The position numbers were made by a program, and so were the translations under genes. A DNA stretch of 64,000 bases, from contig JAAKBF010000068.1 in NCBI GenBank assembly GCA_012656075.1, positions 186,001 to 250,000 on the forward strand. The letters are read 5' to 3'. This stretch comes from Phytophthora hibernalis (Eukaryota > Oomycota > Peronosporomycetes > Peronosporales > Peronosporaceae). The notes below the pieces were generated by a model, which did no database searches, was not told where the DNA came from, and was given only the letters and a program-made list of their open reading frames with translations. Below, one piece after another: positions 32,812 to 44,433 of this stretch (position 1 is its first letter; each line of letters begins with the position of its first letter).

Positions 32812-33030
32812 TCAATTCAAGACCGCGTCTTTAGGAAGCGGAATTATGAAAGTGTTCGTTTCGACGTCAATCGTACTTGAATGGAGCCGATTAAGCCACA
32901 CTTTCATAGCGTTGACTTTAGACTGATCGGTTTGCTTGGTGCTTGTGTTGGTTTGCGTCGTCTGCAAAGACTGCGCGACCGCAGCTCCATCCGTTGAGTC
33001 GTCCACTGTTCGTTTTCCACCGCGCGCCAT
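32812..33030 (-). CDS. Short ORF, possible first exon of a transposon gene
   Basis: Starts MARGGKRTVDDSTDG and ends with FIIPLPKDAVLN before a TGA. Twelve bases after the stop the minus strand reads GCGAAAACGTAAGT, a good splice donor. This suggests the TGA is a mutated sense codon inside an exon. No family recognised. The strand agrees with the degraded ORF at 30850-31480. Confidence 0.3.
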   Translation of the reverse strand: MARGGKRTVDDSTDGAAVAQSLQTTQTNTSTKQTDQSKVNAMKVWLNRLHSSTIDVETNTFIIPLPKDAVLN

Positions 33031-33498
33031 TGTAAACAAAATCTGAAAGTACCTCTCTACCAAAGGTCGCTGCCAGGTGTGATCGGCGAGTATCACACTT
33101 GCATTGAATCCGTGCTAAATGTTGAAACCACACTGAGCGCAAGTGTTTTTCCGAGGATTAAAAATACATTTCAGTCAAGTGTGATTGACTGTTATCACAT
33201 GTCTGTTTGAGGCTCTCATAGTACTATCACAACTGCAGCAGATATCAATGTTACACTTTGAAACAGCTTTTACGTCACCGTCCTTGGGGAATAAGTGCAT
33301 CATAAATAGTTGTTTTAGGTGTACCGACTTCCTTGGCTTATTAAGTTCGCCTATTTATAACGGTCAGCCAATCATATCACATAATTAGTTTTTCCGTCGA
33401 CCTCTGTTTATAACGATCGTGTAATGTATTTATTATAAAACGGTTATATAACTGAATTTTATCACTAGTCTGTTGCGCCGGATGCCATTCATTTGGCA

Positions 33499-33996
33499 AT
33501 GCGCGGCAAACGACGCGCGTCGTTCACCCCTCGGCTAAAGATCAGCATACTGGACGCAGTAGGGGACCCACTTGATATTGCGAAAGCGAAACGGGAGTTA
33601 TTTCCAGACCTAAGCCCTACCGCCTACACCTCCCGGAGAAAGCTGGTTGAGTCGTGGCTCCGCGACAGAGCGAAACTGGAAGCACTGTGCAAGAAGAAAA
33701 CGGGATCAGACAAGAAGAAGGCAAGACCAAGTGGTGTAGGTACGGCATTATCGCCTGAGGCTGAGCAAAAGCTAGTTGTGTGGGTGAACGATCTACGAAA
33801 GGAGGGAGTTCCTATTTCTAGTTAAATGCTAGAATTAGAAGCTCTAGATGTAGCCAAGGAGTACTCTGTAGGAGGCTTTAAGGCTTCCTGGAGCTGGCCA
33901 ACTGTTTTCAAAGCTCGTCTCAAACTCTCTATGAGAGCCCGCACTCGCCAAGGACAGAAAACCCCAGAGGAGCTAGACAAGATTGCCGCGAGCGAC
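33499..33996 (+). pseudogene. pogo/Tigger-like transposase, N-terminal part
   Basis: A frame with a single internal stop (33823-33825) encodes MRGKRRASFTPRLKISIL, a basic helical DNA-binding region, and a CENP-B-type helix-turn-helix (WSWPTVFKARLKLSMRARTR). The catalytic DDE domain is missing, as the sequence breaks near KIAAS. It belongs to the same superfamily as, but is not a copy of, the element at 42646-44433. Confidence 0.6.
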
Positions 33997-34035
33997 GTGA
34001 TTATCAATGGGACACAAAATGCTATGGCGACTTAG

Positions 34036-34746
34036 TAAATGATAGCGATGTAGTAGCTGCTGGTATTGTACTTCGAAGTAGTCATTTATTGACAGAAATA
34101 ATAGGTTTCCTTTCCGCTCGATGAAGATACCCCACGGGTTGTTCCTTCAATTCAGGGAAATTGTGACGGGTTGTAGCTGTATACTGCGCTACAAATGTAC
34201 GCTGATCGTTTGTTATGAATTTGACCAACAGTGCTGGCGCTCAAAGAATTTTTATACAGCGAGCTACTCCACGTCTTGCTGTCTTACCGGAACATGGTTT
34301 GGGGGCTCCAAGTTGGATCTCGTCACGGTTTGAAGTACACGCGTAACTGAGAGAGAATCAGCAGTGGGTGAGACCGCGCATTCTCTCAGCTCTAAGCTGA
34401 GAGCACACAGTGTTCGTGCAATCAGCACGCTCTATTTTTGAATGTTGCAATCGCGAAAAACACTTGGTTTCACTATGGGATTTATATCAGCCCTCACAGG
34501 CGCCCAGTATGATTTTCGCATTTTCTAAAGTAAAAAGCAGTTGTGTGCGCACACACCACTTGTCCCACTATGGGTTCAAACAAAGTGGATACACCGAAAG
34601 GTGCAAGTCGCCGGAATCGGCAAATGAAGAAATATGTGTAAATTTACTAGGTTACCACAGACACGGTACTCTCCCGTTCAAGTTCATGCGCCATTCAGAG
34701 AAAACCATTTTGCACCACCGGAAAAACAACTTGATCGCTCCAGCAC
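34036..34746. other. Unassigned sequence
   Basis: No supported gene. Contains the palindrome TACTTCGAAGTA at 34069-34080. Confidence 0.4.
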
Positions 34747-35055
34747 TGTAGGGGGCTACCAGAAGAGTGACAGAGTCACTATTCTAAGATGGATTCCACG
34801 TCACTTATGGTATGGAACACATCACGGCCACGTCACCGACGTGCCACAGCCAACAGTTCATATTACCTACAGAACTATAGGTTACTTAGAAGGCCAATTT
34901 AAGGTACACCTATAAATACACCCAGTCTTTAAACTACGATATTCTAGCCACTCAGCTCCCGCAGACCAGGAGCTTGTGAACTGCCGCTCACTAAGGGTTT
35001 GCATACTCTTGAAGTTACGCTTCCTCAAGCAAGGTGGTTGAGTGACCCCGTCACA
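34747..35055 (+). repeat. Ty3/gypsy 5' LTR (element II)
   Basis: 309 bp from TGTAGGGGGC to CGTCACA, followed by a primer-binding-site-like TTGGTAGCACTTGTAT. A diverged copy lies at 22141. No matching 3' LTR is found after the integrase, so the element is truncated at its 3' end. Confidence 0.75.
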
Positions 35056-35139
35056 CTTGGTAGCACTTGTATTTAATCCTACACCGACGCGGGTATATTA
35101 AACTACCCGATCCTCTCTGGTCTCAAGAAGTGAGCCAAA

Positions 35140-36290
35140 ATGGATCGCAGTGAGATTTGTCACTTGACCGACTCACAGTTCAAGTCGGTCCGGAAGATGG
35201 CAGGCATCTTCGGAAGAGATGCCTTGTAGAGCATGGTAATGTCAACACATGCCGAACAAGTCAAACGCGTGAGTGCGTTCGACGCTTATGGGCAAGGTCT
35301 CATCGCTCATGTGCAGGGCAACCTGCAGGCCCGGCCTTCGGAACCATGGCCGACGCATCCCAAGCCGCTGAGGCTGAAGGTTCAGTCATATGACGGAAAG
35401 GAAGGAGAAAACCTTCACTTCTGGACTCGAGAAGTCAAGCTTGCGATGAACTCAGTTCTTCTCTCGTCCGAGCAACTTCGAGTCGCTTTCGCGCTCTCCA
35501 ATCTCGGTGTTCGAGCCAAGACTTGGGCGTATACGCGCGAAGCGACAAGCCCTGGATGTTTCACATCATGGTCTCAGCTGTGTGAACCGCTTCGAGCAGC
35601 GTTTCTACCGGCGAACTATGAGTATCGCCAGCGCTCGCGCTTCCTCGCCTGTAAGCAAGGGAAGCGTGAGCTGCACGAGTACATCCAGGAGATGCGAGTA
35701 CTCGCGGCGTGAACCCCTACCTGAACACATCAAGGTGACCGCGTTCATGGACGGCGTGATAGTTGGTTCCGCACGCACACAACTGTTCCGTGTGCAAGCC
35801 AACACCATGGAAACGGTCGTCTAGGTCGCTCTCCAAGATGAGTACAGCCACAAACAAGCTCGCACTCTTGTGTCTGCAGGGCACTCTTCATCAACGGGCA
35901 CAGCCGGAGGCAGTGCCGACCAAGGAACAGGTGAAGGTCCAGGCATATAGACTTGGGCCTGGCCGAGCAGAACGACATCCGCTGCTTCAGCTGCGGCAAG
36001 GTCGGGCACACGAAGCGGGCCTGTCCTGCGGGCTGATAAAGGAGGTGTTTCCCTCCTCTCCCTTCTGGTCCCAAGGGTCGTTGGTAGAAGCCGCGATCCC
36101 AAGGCCAGGGGAACGATGCTCTGCGAGAAAGCAATGCAATAGGCAAGTCTCTGTCAGACTTGCCAACGGGTCTGTGGTAGAAGTACCTAAGGCCCTTATG
36201 GATCTTGCAGTCAAGTTCGAAGACTTCGACTCGACGGAACGATTCCTCGTTCTTGACATGACTTGATCCTGGGCATGCCATGGATCGAAA
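35140..36290 (+). pseudogene. Ty3/gypsy gag and protease (element II)
   Basis: Gag starts at ATG 35140 (MDRSEICHLTDSQF). It includes the retrotransposon-gag core (VQSYDGKEGENLHFWTREV, RVAFALSNLGVRAKTWAYTR) and a CCHC zinc knuckle at about 35982-36035 (CFSCGKVGHTKRAC). A protease-like region follows (QVSVRLANGSVVEVPK, FEDFDSTERFLVLDMT, LGMPWIEK). Several stops and frame changes interrupt it. It is the best preserved of four related gag copies in the window. Confidence 0.78.
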
Positions 36291-39200
36291 AGCATGAGCT
36301 GGATCAACTGGCGCGGCAAAGCCATCGGAGCTAGCCGGCCTGCGGCTTCTGACAGAGCCTTGGTAAGTAATGTTCCCACGTCTGTCCGAACGAGAAGCTT
36401 CAATGGACGCCGGTGGAATACCGCGGAGGCCTCTTTGCTATCGAACCTGCTGCAAGCCCAATGGTCTTGGATACATCCAAAACCGCGAGGGAAGATGCAA
36501 CGCCAGCATCCACCTGCGCACCATGCGTCTACGGGCATCGACAAAGTCCGCGAAGGACGAATCCCGTCTACAGGAGGGCACGAGCCCACGTGAGACCGGA
36601 GAGGTCGAGACCGTGGTCAGCGCGGAGGTCGCTAGCAGCACCTCTAGTGTGGGTAACACAGTTCCACACGGGCTAATACAGGTCTTAGGCGCAATACCCA
36701 GACAAGAAAAGACAGTGGGTAACGAAGAACCACGCCAGAAGACGGCTGTGAATAAAAGAATACCACACAAGTGTCTCGACAAGATGTCAGAACCGAAGCT
36801 TCGGGACGAAGCTTGGAGTCGGAGAAGACTCCTCGGCGCCCCGCCGGGAGATTGCTATCATATCTTAGACGGCGAGACTGGCCGTAAGGTCAAGTCGGGT
36901 CGATCTAACTGCCCTGCCAGAGATCTCAGAGCCTTTAAATCTCGAAGAGATGTCGATGAACGACTTTCTGGCCGCTCTGAAGACCAGTGGGGTCTAGGAG
37001 ATGGTACTCCTACGACCGGGGTCCACTCCTGAAGAAGCGAACTATTCCTCTGTAATGGGCGAGGACGTCCTGGAAGAGTTCAGGAAGCAGCGCGCAACGT
37101 GCTTGTGTTCTGAGATCCTCATCCTCACGAACCCGAATGGTCTGACCTACGACTTGGTCCGGGAATTCTCGGATGTGGTGTCTAAGGACCCACCATCCCA
37201 ACTCCCTCCGGACCAGAGTGCGGCACGAGATTGACCTCGTGCCTGGCACGAAGTACTGCGTCACCAGGCAGTGGCCACTGCCTCGTGAGCAGTGCGAGGT
37301 CATTGATGCCTTCTTTGCCGCCAAGGCGAAGGTAGGCATGTTGCGAGGGTCAAAGTCTCCGCACTCGACGCCCACATTCTGCGTTCGCAAGCTGAACAGG
37401 AAGTAGCGTCTGGTTCACGCTTAAAACGTGCCGGCCCAGACACCCATCCCTCGAAAAGATGTGTTGTTGAACAACATGGCCGGCTGTGAGCTACACCGCG
37501 CACTGGATCTAGTGGGCGGATACTACCAGATCCTGATGCGTCAGAGCGACATTTACCGCTCACCGCGGTCAGCACCCCTAGCGGGATGCTTTGGGAATGG
37601 CAAGTGATGTCGCAGGGCCTGTCCAATACCCCAGCGACTTTCAATCGCTTGGTCACGCAGCTGTTCCGACCCTTGCGCGCCTTCACGCAGACGTACTTCA
37701 ACGACATCTTCGTCCATAGCCGTGCCGAGGAAGGCAAGATGGCTATTGAGGTGCATCTAGAGCACCTCCGTCCAGTGTTTGAGATTTCGAGAGCCAACAA
37801 GCTCTATGCCAACATCGACAAGTGCGTTTTTGCCACCGGAGAAATCAAGGTTCTCGGCTGTTTTGTCAGTAGTGTCTGCGTTCGGACTGACCCCGAGACG
37901 GTCCGAGCTATTTCAGCCTGGCCGGCGCCAAGATCCCAAAAGGATCTGCGTAGGTGGTTGGGTTTGGTCAAATACTTGCAAAGTACAGTGCGGCCTACGC
38001 CGGGTTGGCAAAGCCCTTGTCTGAGCTATTAAAGAAGGACATTGAGTGGCATTGGGAAAGCCACCACCAGGACGCGTTTGACAACATCAAGGCGAACCTT
38101 CAGTGCACGCCGGTCCTGGCTCTGTCGGACGAGACGAAGCAGTTCAGTGTCGTCTGCGACGCATCCGACTATTCAATCAGTTACATGCTGCTGCAAAACC
38201 ACGACGACAGACACGAACGAGTCATCCCTTCCAGTCCAGGCAGATTAAGGCAGCCAAGAGGAACTATCCTGTGTACGACAAGGAGCTCCTCGCAATGAAG
38301 TACGCGCTGGTGAAGTTCCGGTGCATCTTCTGGGCTCATCACCCTTTGTGATCTACACCGACCACGTGTCCTTGCGGACGGCGACTTATTCGCCACACCT
38401 GTCGCAGCGAATGGCGCGCTGGCTGTCGTTCTTCGCGGAATTCAACTCCCGTGTTGAATTCAAGCCAGACAAGCTGAATGTGCTTGCCGACGCGCTGTCA
38501 CGCCGTCCAGACTACGAACTGGCTCACATTACGAGAGCCACGAGTGATCTGTACGATCGGAAACGCATGGCGCATCGGGACGACGAGACGCTGGCGCCCA
38601 TCGTCCGCTACCTCTCTGTCGGTAAGGAAGTCAAACCGACATGGCTCTCGCCGCGGCAGCGTTCGCGCCTACACCGCTATGAGTGGTCAGACGGACTACT
38701 CTACTTCCGCGTAGATCCAGCCGATCCTCCTAGGGTAGTCGTTGCGAACAACGGAGATCCGAAGTATGACATACTTCTTGAGGTGCACGATACGCCTTCA
38801 GGCGGCCATCTTGGCCGGGAGAAGACGTTCCTCTCCGTGCCGACGCACTTCTGGTATACAAGTGGGTCGCCATGTACGTCAAGACATGTGAAACAGGTCA
38901 GCGTGTGAAGCCCTCGGGCCACGCTTCGGCTCCCCTTCAGAGCTGCCAGTCCCGGCGGACTGATGGAAGTCAATGAGCCTCGACTACGTTTTCGGACTAT
39001 AGGCTGACACCCAAGGCAATACCGGCATCCGTCTGCCGTATGAGCAAGATGGTACATCTCGCTCCAGTCTCCGATACGGTGACAGGGGAACATACTGCAA
39101 AGCTGTTCCTCGATGGCGTGTTCCGCTATCGCGGTCTCTGAGAGACCATTGTCTCCGATTGAGACCCGCGCTTCACGGCCGGGTTCTGGAAGACCCTGTT

Positions 39201-39712
39201 CCAATCACTCGGAACCAGACTTCTGATGTCCACCGCGAACCATCCCCAAACGGATGGACAGATGGAGCGGGTTAACCGCGTCTTCGAAGACACGCTTCGG
39301 AGTGTTTGTGCAAACTCTCCGGGCACTTGGTCTGACCGCCTGACTATCGTTGAGTTTGAGCTCAACGACGCGGTTCACGCGTCAACCGGGTTTACTCCGT
39401 TCTACCTGAACGGGCTGCGGCAGCCCCAAGTACCTGTGGCACTGCGGGGAAGCTCTGCGGTTTCCGTTGTAAGTGGGAGAGAGGCTCGGAAAGCTCTTTC
39501 CTCCCAAGTGTCTGACGTGACACCGGTCTCATTACGAAATCAATTGAAGACCTTTGTAGATGATAGGCTTAATATCATAATCCGGGTTAGGGATGCTATG
39601 GTTACACCCCAAGATAAACAAAAGGAGTACCCTGACAAACATGGAAGAGGAAACATTAACGTGTTTACTGTGGGTGACCTAGTCCTACTTGACACTAGGA
39701 ACTCACCATAGC
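36291..39712 (+). pseudogene. Ty3/gypsy reverse transcriptase, RNase H and integrase (element II)
   Basis: In order: a linker; the RT N-terminus (RHEIDLVPGTKYCVTRQW, CVRKLNRK); RT palm (QGLSNTPATFNRLVTQLF, TYFNDIFVHS); RNase H (PVLALSDETKQFSVVCDASD, AKRNYPVYDKELLAMKYAL, SRVEFKPDKLNVLADALSRR); and integrase (GGHLGREKTFL; HPQTDGQMERVNRVFEDTLR). The usual YxDD box reads FND, an Asp-to-Asn change in an otherwise catalytic motif. Stops and frame changes break it into about eight pieces, so it is not functional as read. The sequence ends abruptly at 39712 against piggyBac-related DNA. Confidence 0.82.
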
Positions 39713-39834
39713 GTTGACATTCCGCAACGAGTCCTCGTTACTCGCTCCTTCCTTCCTCTCACGTCGCCGCACTGTCGTTGACTCAGTCATCGTAGTCAGC
39801 TTTCTACTTAAATACCTCTTATTGCATATACGCT

Positions 39835-40556
39835 ATATTGGAGGCGTTGACCGCCATGACCAACTGCGGCTTCAATCATATTCGATGCAGATGTCTATAA
39901 GGTATGGATGCTATGCTGACATGGAGGGGTTATGAATTGCAACTTATGCTGTACTGGTCAACAGATTCAACAAGTGGAACAATTGGCGGGACCCCGGAGT
40001 CCCATCCGGACCCCGGTGCTCCCAAAATTACCGGTATATGCAATAAGAGGTATTTGAGTAGAAAGCTGACTACGATGAACAATAGGCTGGGCCGGGTTTC
40101 ATAGAAAAACTCTAATCTTGAAGGTTTGATTTGGCTTTAGTTTTGTCTTAGCTTATCTTAGGACGGCCTCTCGTGCACGTTTTGGACACCGCATTACAGT
40201 TCGGTAAGATCTAAGTCGCCTACGTCGCTAGTTGGGAAGTTTAGAATCAATCCTAGTACACCAGGGTAATATCCCTGTCTGGTGAATGCTTCCTTTTCGC
40301 AAAAAAGCTGAAATCAAAACACCTCCTTCCTATCCTAAAAATAAAATAAAAATCGCTCCTGGTCGGTTTGTTTGCGGGACCCCGTGGTCCCACCAATTGT
40401 TTCAAGTACTACAAAGGTCTCTTTCTTGGACTCATAGATATGGCATTGGTGACGGCATACATTGTGTTCAAGCACTTGTGGGAAAGGAAACCAAGAAACA
40501 ACTCTCACTTTGAATTTCTAGCAAGTCTGCACGACGAACTCGTCAACCAGACATAG
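39835..40556 (+). pseudogene. piggyBac transposase fragment, split by an insertion (copy B, 5' part)
   Basis: The left piece ends the catalytic domain (YIGGVDRHDQLRLQSYSMQM, then SIRY at about 39903). The right piece resumes at about 40404 with YYKGLFLGLIDMALVTAYIV. The same motif is continuous at 51890-52046 in the larger piggyBac copy. The 500 bp between is inserted DNA. The third catalytic Asp (VDRHDQ) is kept, but everything upstream is missing. Confidence 0.7.
39980..40399. mobile_element. MITE-like insertion with 24-bp terminal inverted repeats
   Basis: The ends CAATTGGCGGGACCCCGGAG and, inverted, CAATTGGTGGGACCACGGGG are inverted repeats, with 3 mismatches over 24 bp. The 420-bp body encodes no transposase. 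It sits in the piggyBac fragment, but 76 bp between 39904 and 39979 remain unexplained, so the exact insertion boundary is uncertain. Confidence 0.55.
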
Positions 40557-40613
40557 GATTGTTTAACGAAGACAAGAGCGTCCTCTGGAGGTCCGGACAT
40601 GACTGAGAGGCCA

Positions 40614-41082
40614 AGCGTCGTGCAAGGCGAGCACGCTATCACCCAGACGACGGATTCTCGTATGAACAGCGGCGTTCAACGGCTACTTCAGAAACAATGC
40701 AAGGTATTCTCCGTCTACAAGCCAGAGGGTAAGAAGAGAGGGGACGTCCACCTACTACTGAGTTCCGTGCTCTCAAGACAAGAAATGTCTCGTTAAGCTG
40801 TGCAACAAGGTGCGCGATCACGCGAGGAATGAAGGCCTAACATGTTTCCAGATTTGGCACATGACCTGGCAGAATGGAGAGTTCGCGCCGAAGGCCAGCC
40901 ATATTCGCGACAGAGGACGAGTAACAGAGTAGGGTAGGCTCAGCTAACCTGTGGTAATTGTATCTTCGTTCGTATTGCATTCGATTGATATGCGTTGGTA
41001 TGTTGGCCTTGGTGTTGCTCGCACAAAGGAATCGGCTTGGCTCCCTTCTAGCTTTTCTCGATATGACGAGATGCACTGTATA
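40614..41082 (+). mobile_element. piggyBac transposase C-terminal tail (copy B, 3' part)
   Basis: Nearly identical to 25274-25735. Encodes the Cys-rich tail (QCKVFSVYKPEGKKRGDV; here the second Cys is Phe) and the same 3' flank up to the GTATA at 41082. It continues the copy-B fragment at 39835-40556. Confidence 0.75.
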
Positions 41083-41394
41083 CCGACTGCTCGCACGCTC
41101 TCTATCCTTTCCCACCACGAATTCCTAAAATTCAGAATTTATGGAACTAGTTGTGACTGGCTTAAACGAGCATGTCACACTACACATCTTCTTTGCGGGA
41201 ATTATTACCGTGGAGGTTAGCTACAACTTGTGTGCAAAAATTCAAAATATAAACTGGGTTTCAATATGGCATACTTTATCGCATATGAATATTTATGCTG
41301 TTCAGAGCAGCATAAGGCGTGTTTATATCACGTCCATGTCACCCCTTCGCGTCCAAGGGGTTAAGGGACGGCAGAGCCGCCTTGGTCTTGTCTA
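41083..41394. other. Unassigned sequence
   Basis: This lies between the piggy-Bac tail and the gag fragment of copy B. In copy A the piggyBac tail and gag are directly joined at a TATA microsatellite. No gene is supported. Confidence 0.4.
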
Positions 41395-41900
41395 CCTTCC
41401 ACGGGTTCGTTGGACAGTTCCGACGGAAGTGACCAAGCTGGTTGCATCCAAAGCAACGACCACTCGCGCGTTAGTTACGCTGAGGTCGCGTCGACTCAGC
41501 CGACGAGATCTCCATCGGAGTGGAACCGTCGCTGACCGTGTTCGAGCGGATCGCATACGCCTGCGCCGAGCGCACGCAATGATCTTCCAGCATGGCGACG
41601 TGCACCGCATTGTTGAAAGACGTCGGGTGTCTGCGGAAGAGCTCCGTCCGGACCTGACCCGGCCGAACGCCGTCCATGAAGACCGTCACCGTGATGTCCT
41701 CAGAGAGGGAAGCGCCCTACATAGCGGCCTCGAGGTTCTGCAACTCCATGACATTGTCTTGAAGCGTACGCTTTCCTTGCTTACAGCGCTAGAAGTGCGA
41801 CCGATAGCAGTAAGCCACATTGGCCAAGAGGAACGTCGAACGCAGCGCTTGTTCCATGAACGCCCACGACGTGAAATACCTCGGAGACGATGTAGGGTTT
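41395..41900 (-). pseudogene. Ty3/gypsy gag fragment with zinc knuckle (element IV)
   Basis: Minus-strand sequence homologous to the gag of element III (VFMDGVRPGQVRTELFRR). It extends further downstream to a CCHC knuckle (CFGCNQLGHFRRNC at about 41415-41456). Both ends are broken; no LTR or pol remains. Confidence 0.7.
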
Positions 41901-41959
41901 GCCGACTCAAACCCAAATCACTGTGTTTGTACCTTGTCGCCAAGGACTAAGACGCTACG

Positions 41960-42030
41960 GTACCTATCATATCGTCTCTCATACTATCGTCTCTCTTGCC
42001 TATCGTCTCTCGGTGTCATATCCTCTCTCA
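41960..42030 (+). repeat. Short block of TCTCATACTATCG-like repeat
   Basis: Same type of word repetition as in the blocks flanking the hAT element. Confidence 0.6.
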
Positions 42031-42508
42031 GTAATCTGTATACTACTATGGAAAGCCAAACCAACATTTTATCCAATGAAAACCTTGTATTACGTTACCG
42101 GGTGGTTCTTGCGGCGGCGAGGCTGCATATGATGACGGCGACTTCGTCGTTCTCGGTTCTCACGAGGTGGCACAATTGGTGCTCGTGGAGGGCCTATCGC
42201 GACGGCCACCAACTCCGCTCGTTGCTTGCGATGGTCTGGCGGTCGTCGGTTTGCAGCAGGCTCCACGCAGTGCCAGGTCACTTGGCGGTCGGGGCTGTTT
42301 GCGCACGTAATAGAACGACGGGCACCCGACCGGGAATCTCCCACCACAAACCCATCCTAGGCAAGGAGCGCCTCGCAGCAGCAGCACCGCCGCAGTTGCA
42401 GCCTGATCTCCTCTGCGTCTACGGGCGGTGACACAACCCAGGCGCTGCAGGTTGCGCTTTTGCTTACACTTACACCTTTTCATTTTGGCTATGTACGATT
42501 ACATGTGC
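42031..42508. other. Unassigned GC-richer segment
   Basis: Open frames on both strands between 42060 and 42480 have no recognisable domain. No call is made. Confidence 0.4.
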
Positions 42509-42645
42509 ACCACACAAACATAATGTATCACACATCAACTTACTTTAGTTTTAGCCAATAAGGGTACATCACACAAACCTAATGTATCACACATCAACTT
42601 CCTTTAGTCTTAGCCAAAAAGGGTACACCACACAAACCAAAGGTA
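42509..42645 (+). repeat. 59-bp tandem array, left part
   Basis: Units of about 59 bp (TAATGTATCACACATCAACT followed by a CTTTAGTYTTAGCCAAWAAG block and TACATCACACAAACC). The array continues at 44434 after the pogo-like insertion. Confidence 0.85.
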
Positions 42646-44433
42646 CAGATTTGGACGGAAAGATGTGACGCGCTAGTTTTTCTATTGTACTAAGACCGAA
42701 GCGGACTCAAAAGAACGACACTTCGAGCCAAAACTGATATTTAACCAATCGGAACCCGAGGACTAAATTATATCCAAGCATAACAAAATTGACTTTGGCG
42801 CCAATAAAACATCGCTCTGGGGCTCAACCCACCTTTTAATAAGGTGACGAGGGTTCAATTCCCACGACTGCCGCAAAGTTAAACACCCGAGTGGTGACCT
42901 TGGTGCCGGGGTTCCAAGGCAGTAGGTGCACCTACTGACGTCCCCGCCCTATCTGGTCAGTCTATTAGAGTCCAGCCTTACTCCATGCCTTCTTTATGCT
43001 ACTCTCACTAACCGCATCCCACGCAGCAACGACGCGCTCCACCAAGCGCTTCCGCTTCTCGGGTGCTGGTAGGCGCTGTAGCTTCAGCAGACGTTCGCGA
43101 AGGGGCACCCGGTTGCTCTCTCTAACCGCTGACAGTTCATAGGACAGCGTGATGGCGCGCAACTTCTGCTTAAAAGGACCCATGACCCCCACGTCTAGAG
43201 GTTGGAGCACCGAGGTGGTGTTCTTGGACAGGCACCACCTCCGTTCCCCAGGTAGCAAATGCGTCCTGCGCCTCGGTCGAGACGTGGCACTTCAAGTTGT
43301 CCACGTAGATCGCAAGCGGCCCAGGCTGGGCATCACACACAAAGCCACCCCAGGCATTTTCAATGAATATGTCCCGCCACACCTCGCGAATCCATCCAAG
43401 CATTCGTCTGCACAGTCGCCATAACTCGGTTGGAATGGCCCTGGACTTCCTCCTCCACCCGTCCTCCTGGCTGCCCTTTAAAGATGATGAGCGGGCGAAG
43501 CTTTTGTCCTGTACCCGATACGATCAGCAGCACACTTGCCCTCTCCGATCGCACCCCTTTGATCTTGACTCTTTCTTGGCGCCACGCTCGCTAATAATAC
43601 GAGTGGGGTGTCATCGTAGTACACTGCGGTCTCGTCGGCGTTGAAAATGCACGATCGTGCGTACGTAGCGCTGACCTTGCTTCCTACCTCGCTAGCGAAT
43701 TTGCGCTGCTCTGCTTCAAGGTCTAGCGTTGAGAGCACAGACTTCGTAGGGCGCCGAAACGAGAACCCACGCTGGTAGACAATCCGCCGCATCATGCGGC
43801 CTAAGCTCTCCTCCTTGTTCTTCGCCAAGTACAAAGATGTGAACTCGCTGTACTCCTCATTTACGAACACCAGAACATGGGATGTCTCCAGCGGAAAGTC
43901 GTCGCGTCTCATTTCCTTAATCCACTGTATGAGCTCGTCGCAGTGCGGGTATAGACTTTTCCTGCCTTGCCCGCCGACGCTGCACTTAGATCGCTTCTTG
44001 TTATTGCATGCCTCTCTGATGATAGCTTCCCGACCCTTCCACGCGTGCACAGCAGTCCGTGACTTGATACCGTGAAGCCTCGCAGCTTCGGTGACGCTGA
44101 CGCCAGTATTGATATCTTCTAGCACCTGGAGTTTCAGAGCGTTGGAATAGGTATTTCTTCGGTCCCTAACTACCATTTCAACAGCAGTGCTTGCTGTGTC
44201 ACCTTCATCATCCTCCAAGTTGCTGCACAGGTTGTCATCGTCGGCCACCCCCAAGCTCGCAAGCGAGCAGCTGCTGCGTCCTCCGGACACTGCATTTCCA
44301 ACACTAATTTTGAGTGGCGAAGGTGCGTTCACATAGCGATGATCTTATTGGTGGAAATGATTGTATGGTGCGGCGGATGTAAAACCTCATCTGTCATTGT
44401 TTTGTGTCCGTCACATCTTTCCGTCCAAATCTG
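42646..44433 (-). mobile_element. pogo-like (Tc1/mariner superfamily) DNA transposon, complete ends
   Basis: Perfect 25-bp inverted repeats start CAGATTTGGACGGAAAGATG at 42646 and, inverted, at 44433. Each is flanked by TA, the superfamily's target duplication. The 1788-bp body encodes a transposase on the minus strand. It interrupts the 59-bp tandem array, and removing the element plus one TA rejoins a normal array unit (CCAAAGGTAACAC). Confidence 0.92.
42965..44332 (-). pseudogene. pogo-like DDE transposase
   Basis: The first open piece (44332-43478) has a helix-turn-helix (SVTEAARLHGIKSRTAVHAW), a second DNA-binding region, and the first catalytic Asp (CIFNADETAVYYDD). Later pieces carry the second Asp (LAIYVDNLKCHVS) and the third (TTSVLQPLDVGVMGPFK), the DDE_1 pattern of pogo/Tigger/jerky transposases. 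Three frame changes, near 43560, 43395 and 43225, separate the pieces. The first lies at a short run of G and might be a sequence error. Confidence 0.82.

Noticed and set aside
39713..39834. 3' LTR of gypsy element II
   Set aside because: No similarity to the 5' LTR at 34747 was found after the integrase; the element is truncated.
42815..42880. tRNA-like sequence (anticodon-arm-like CACCT..AGGTG and GGGTTCAATTCCC)
   Set aside because: No acceptor stem pairs with GACTGCC, the variable region is too short, and it lies inside a transposon. At most a tRNA-derived fragment.
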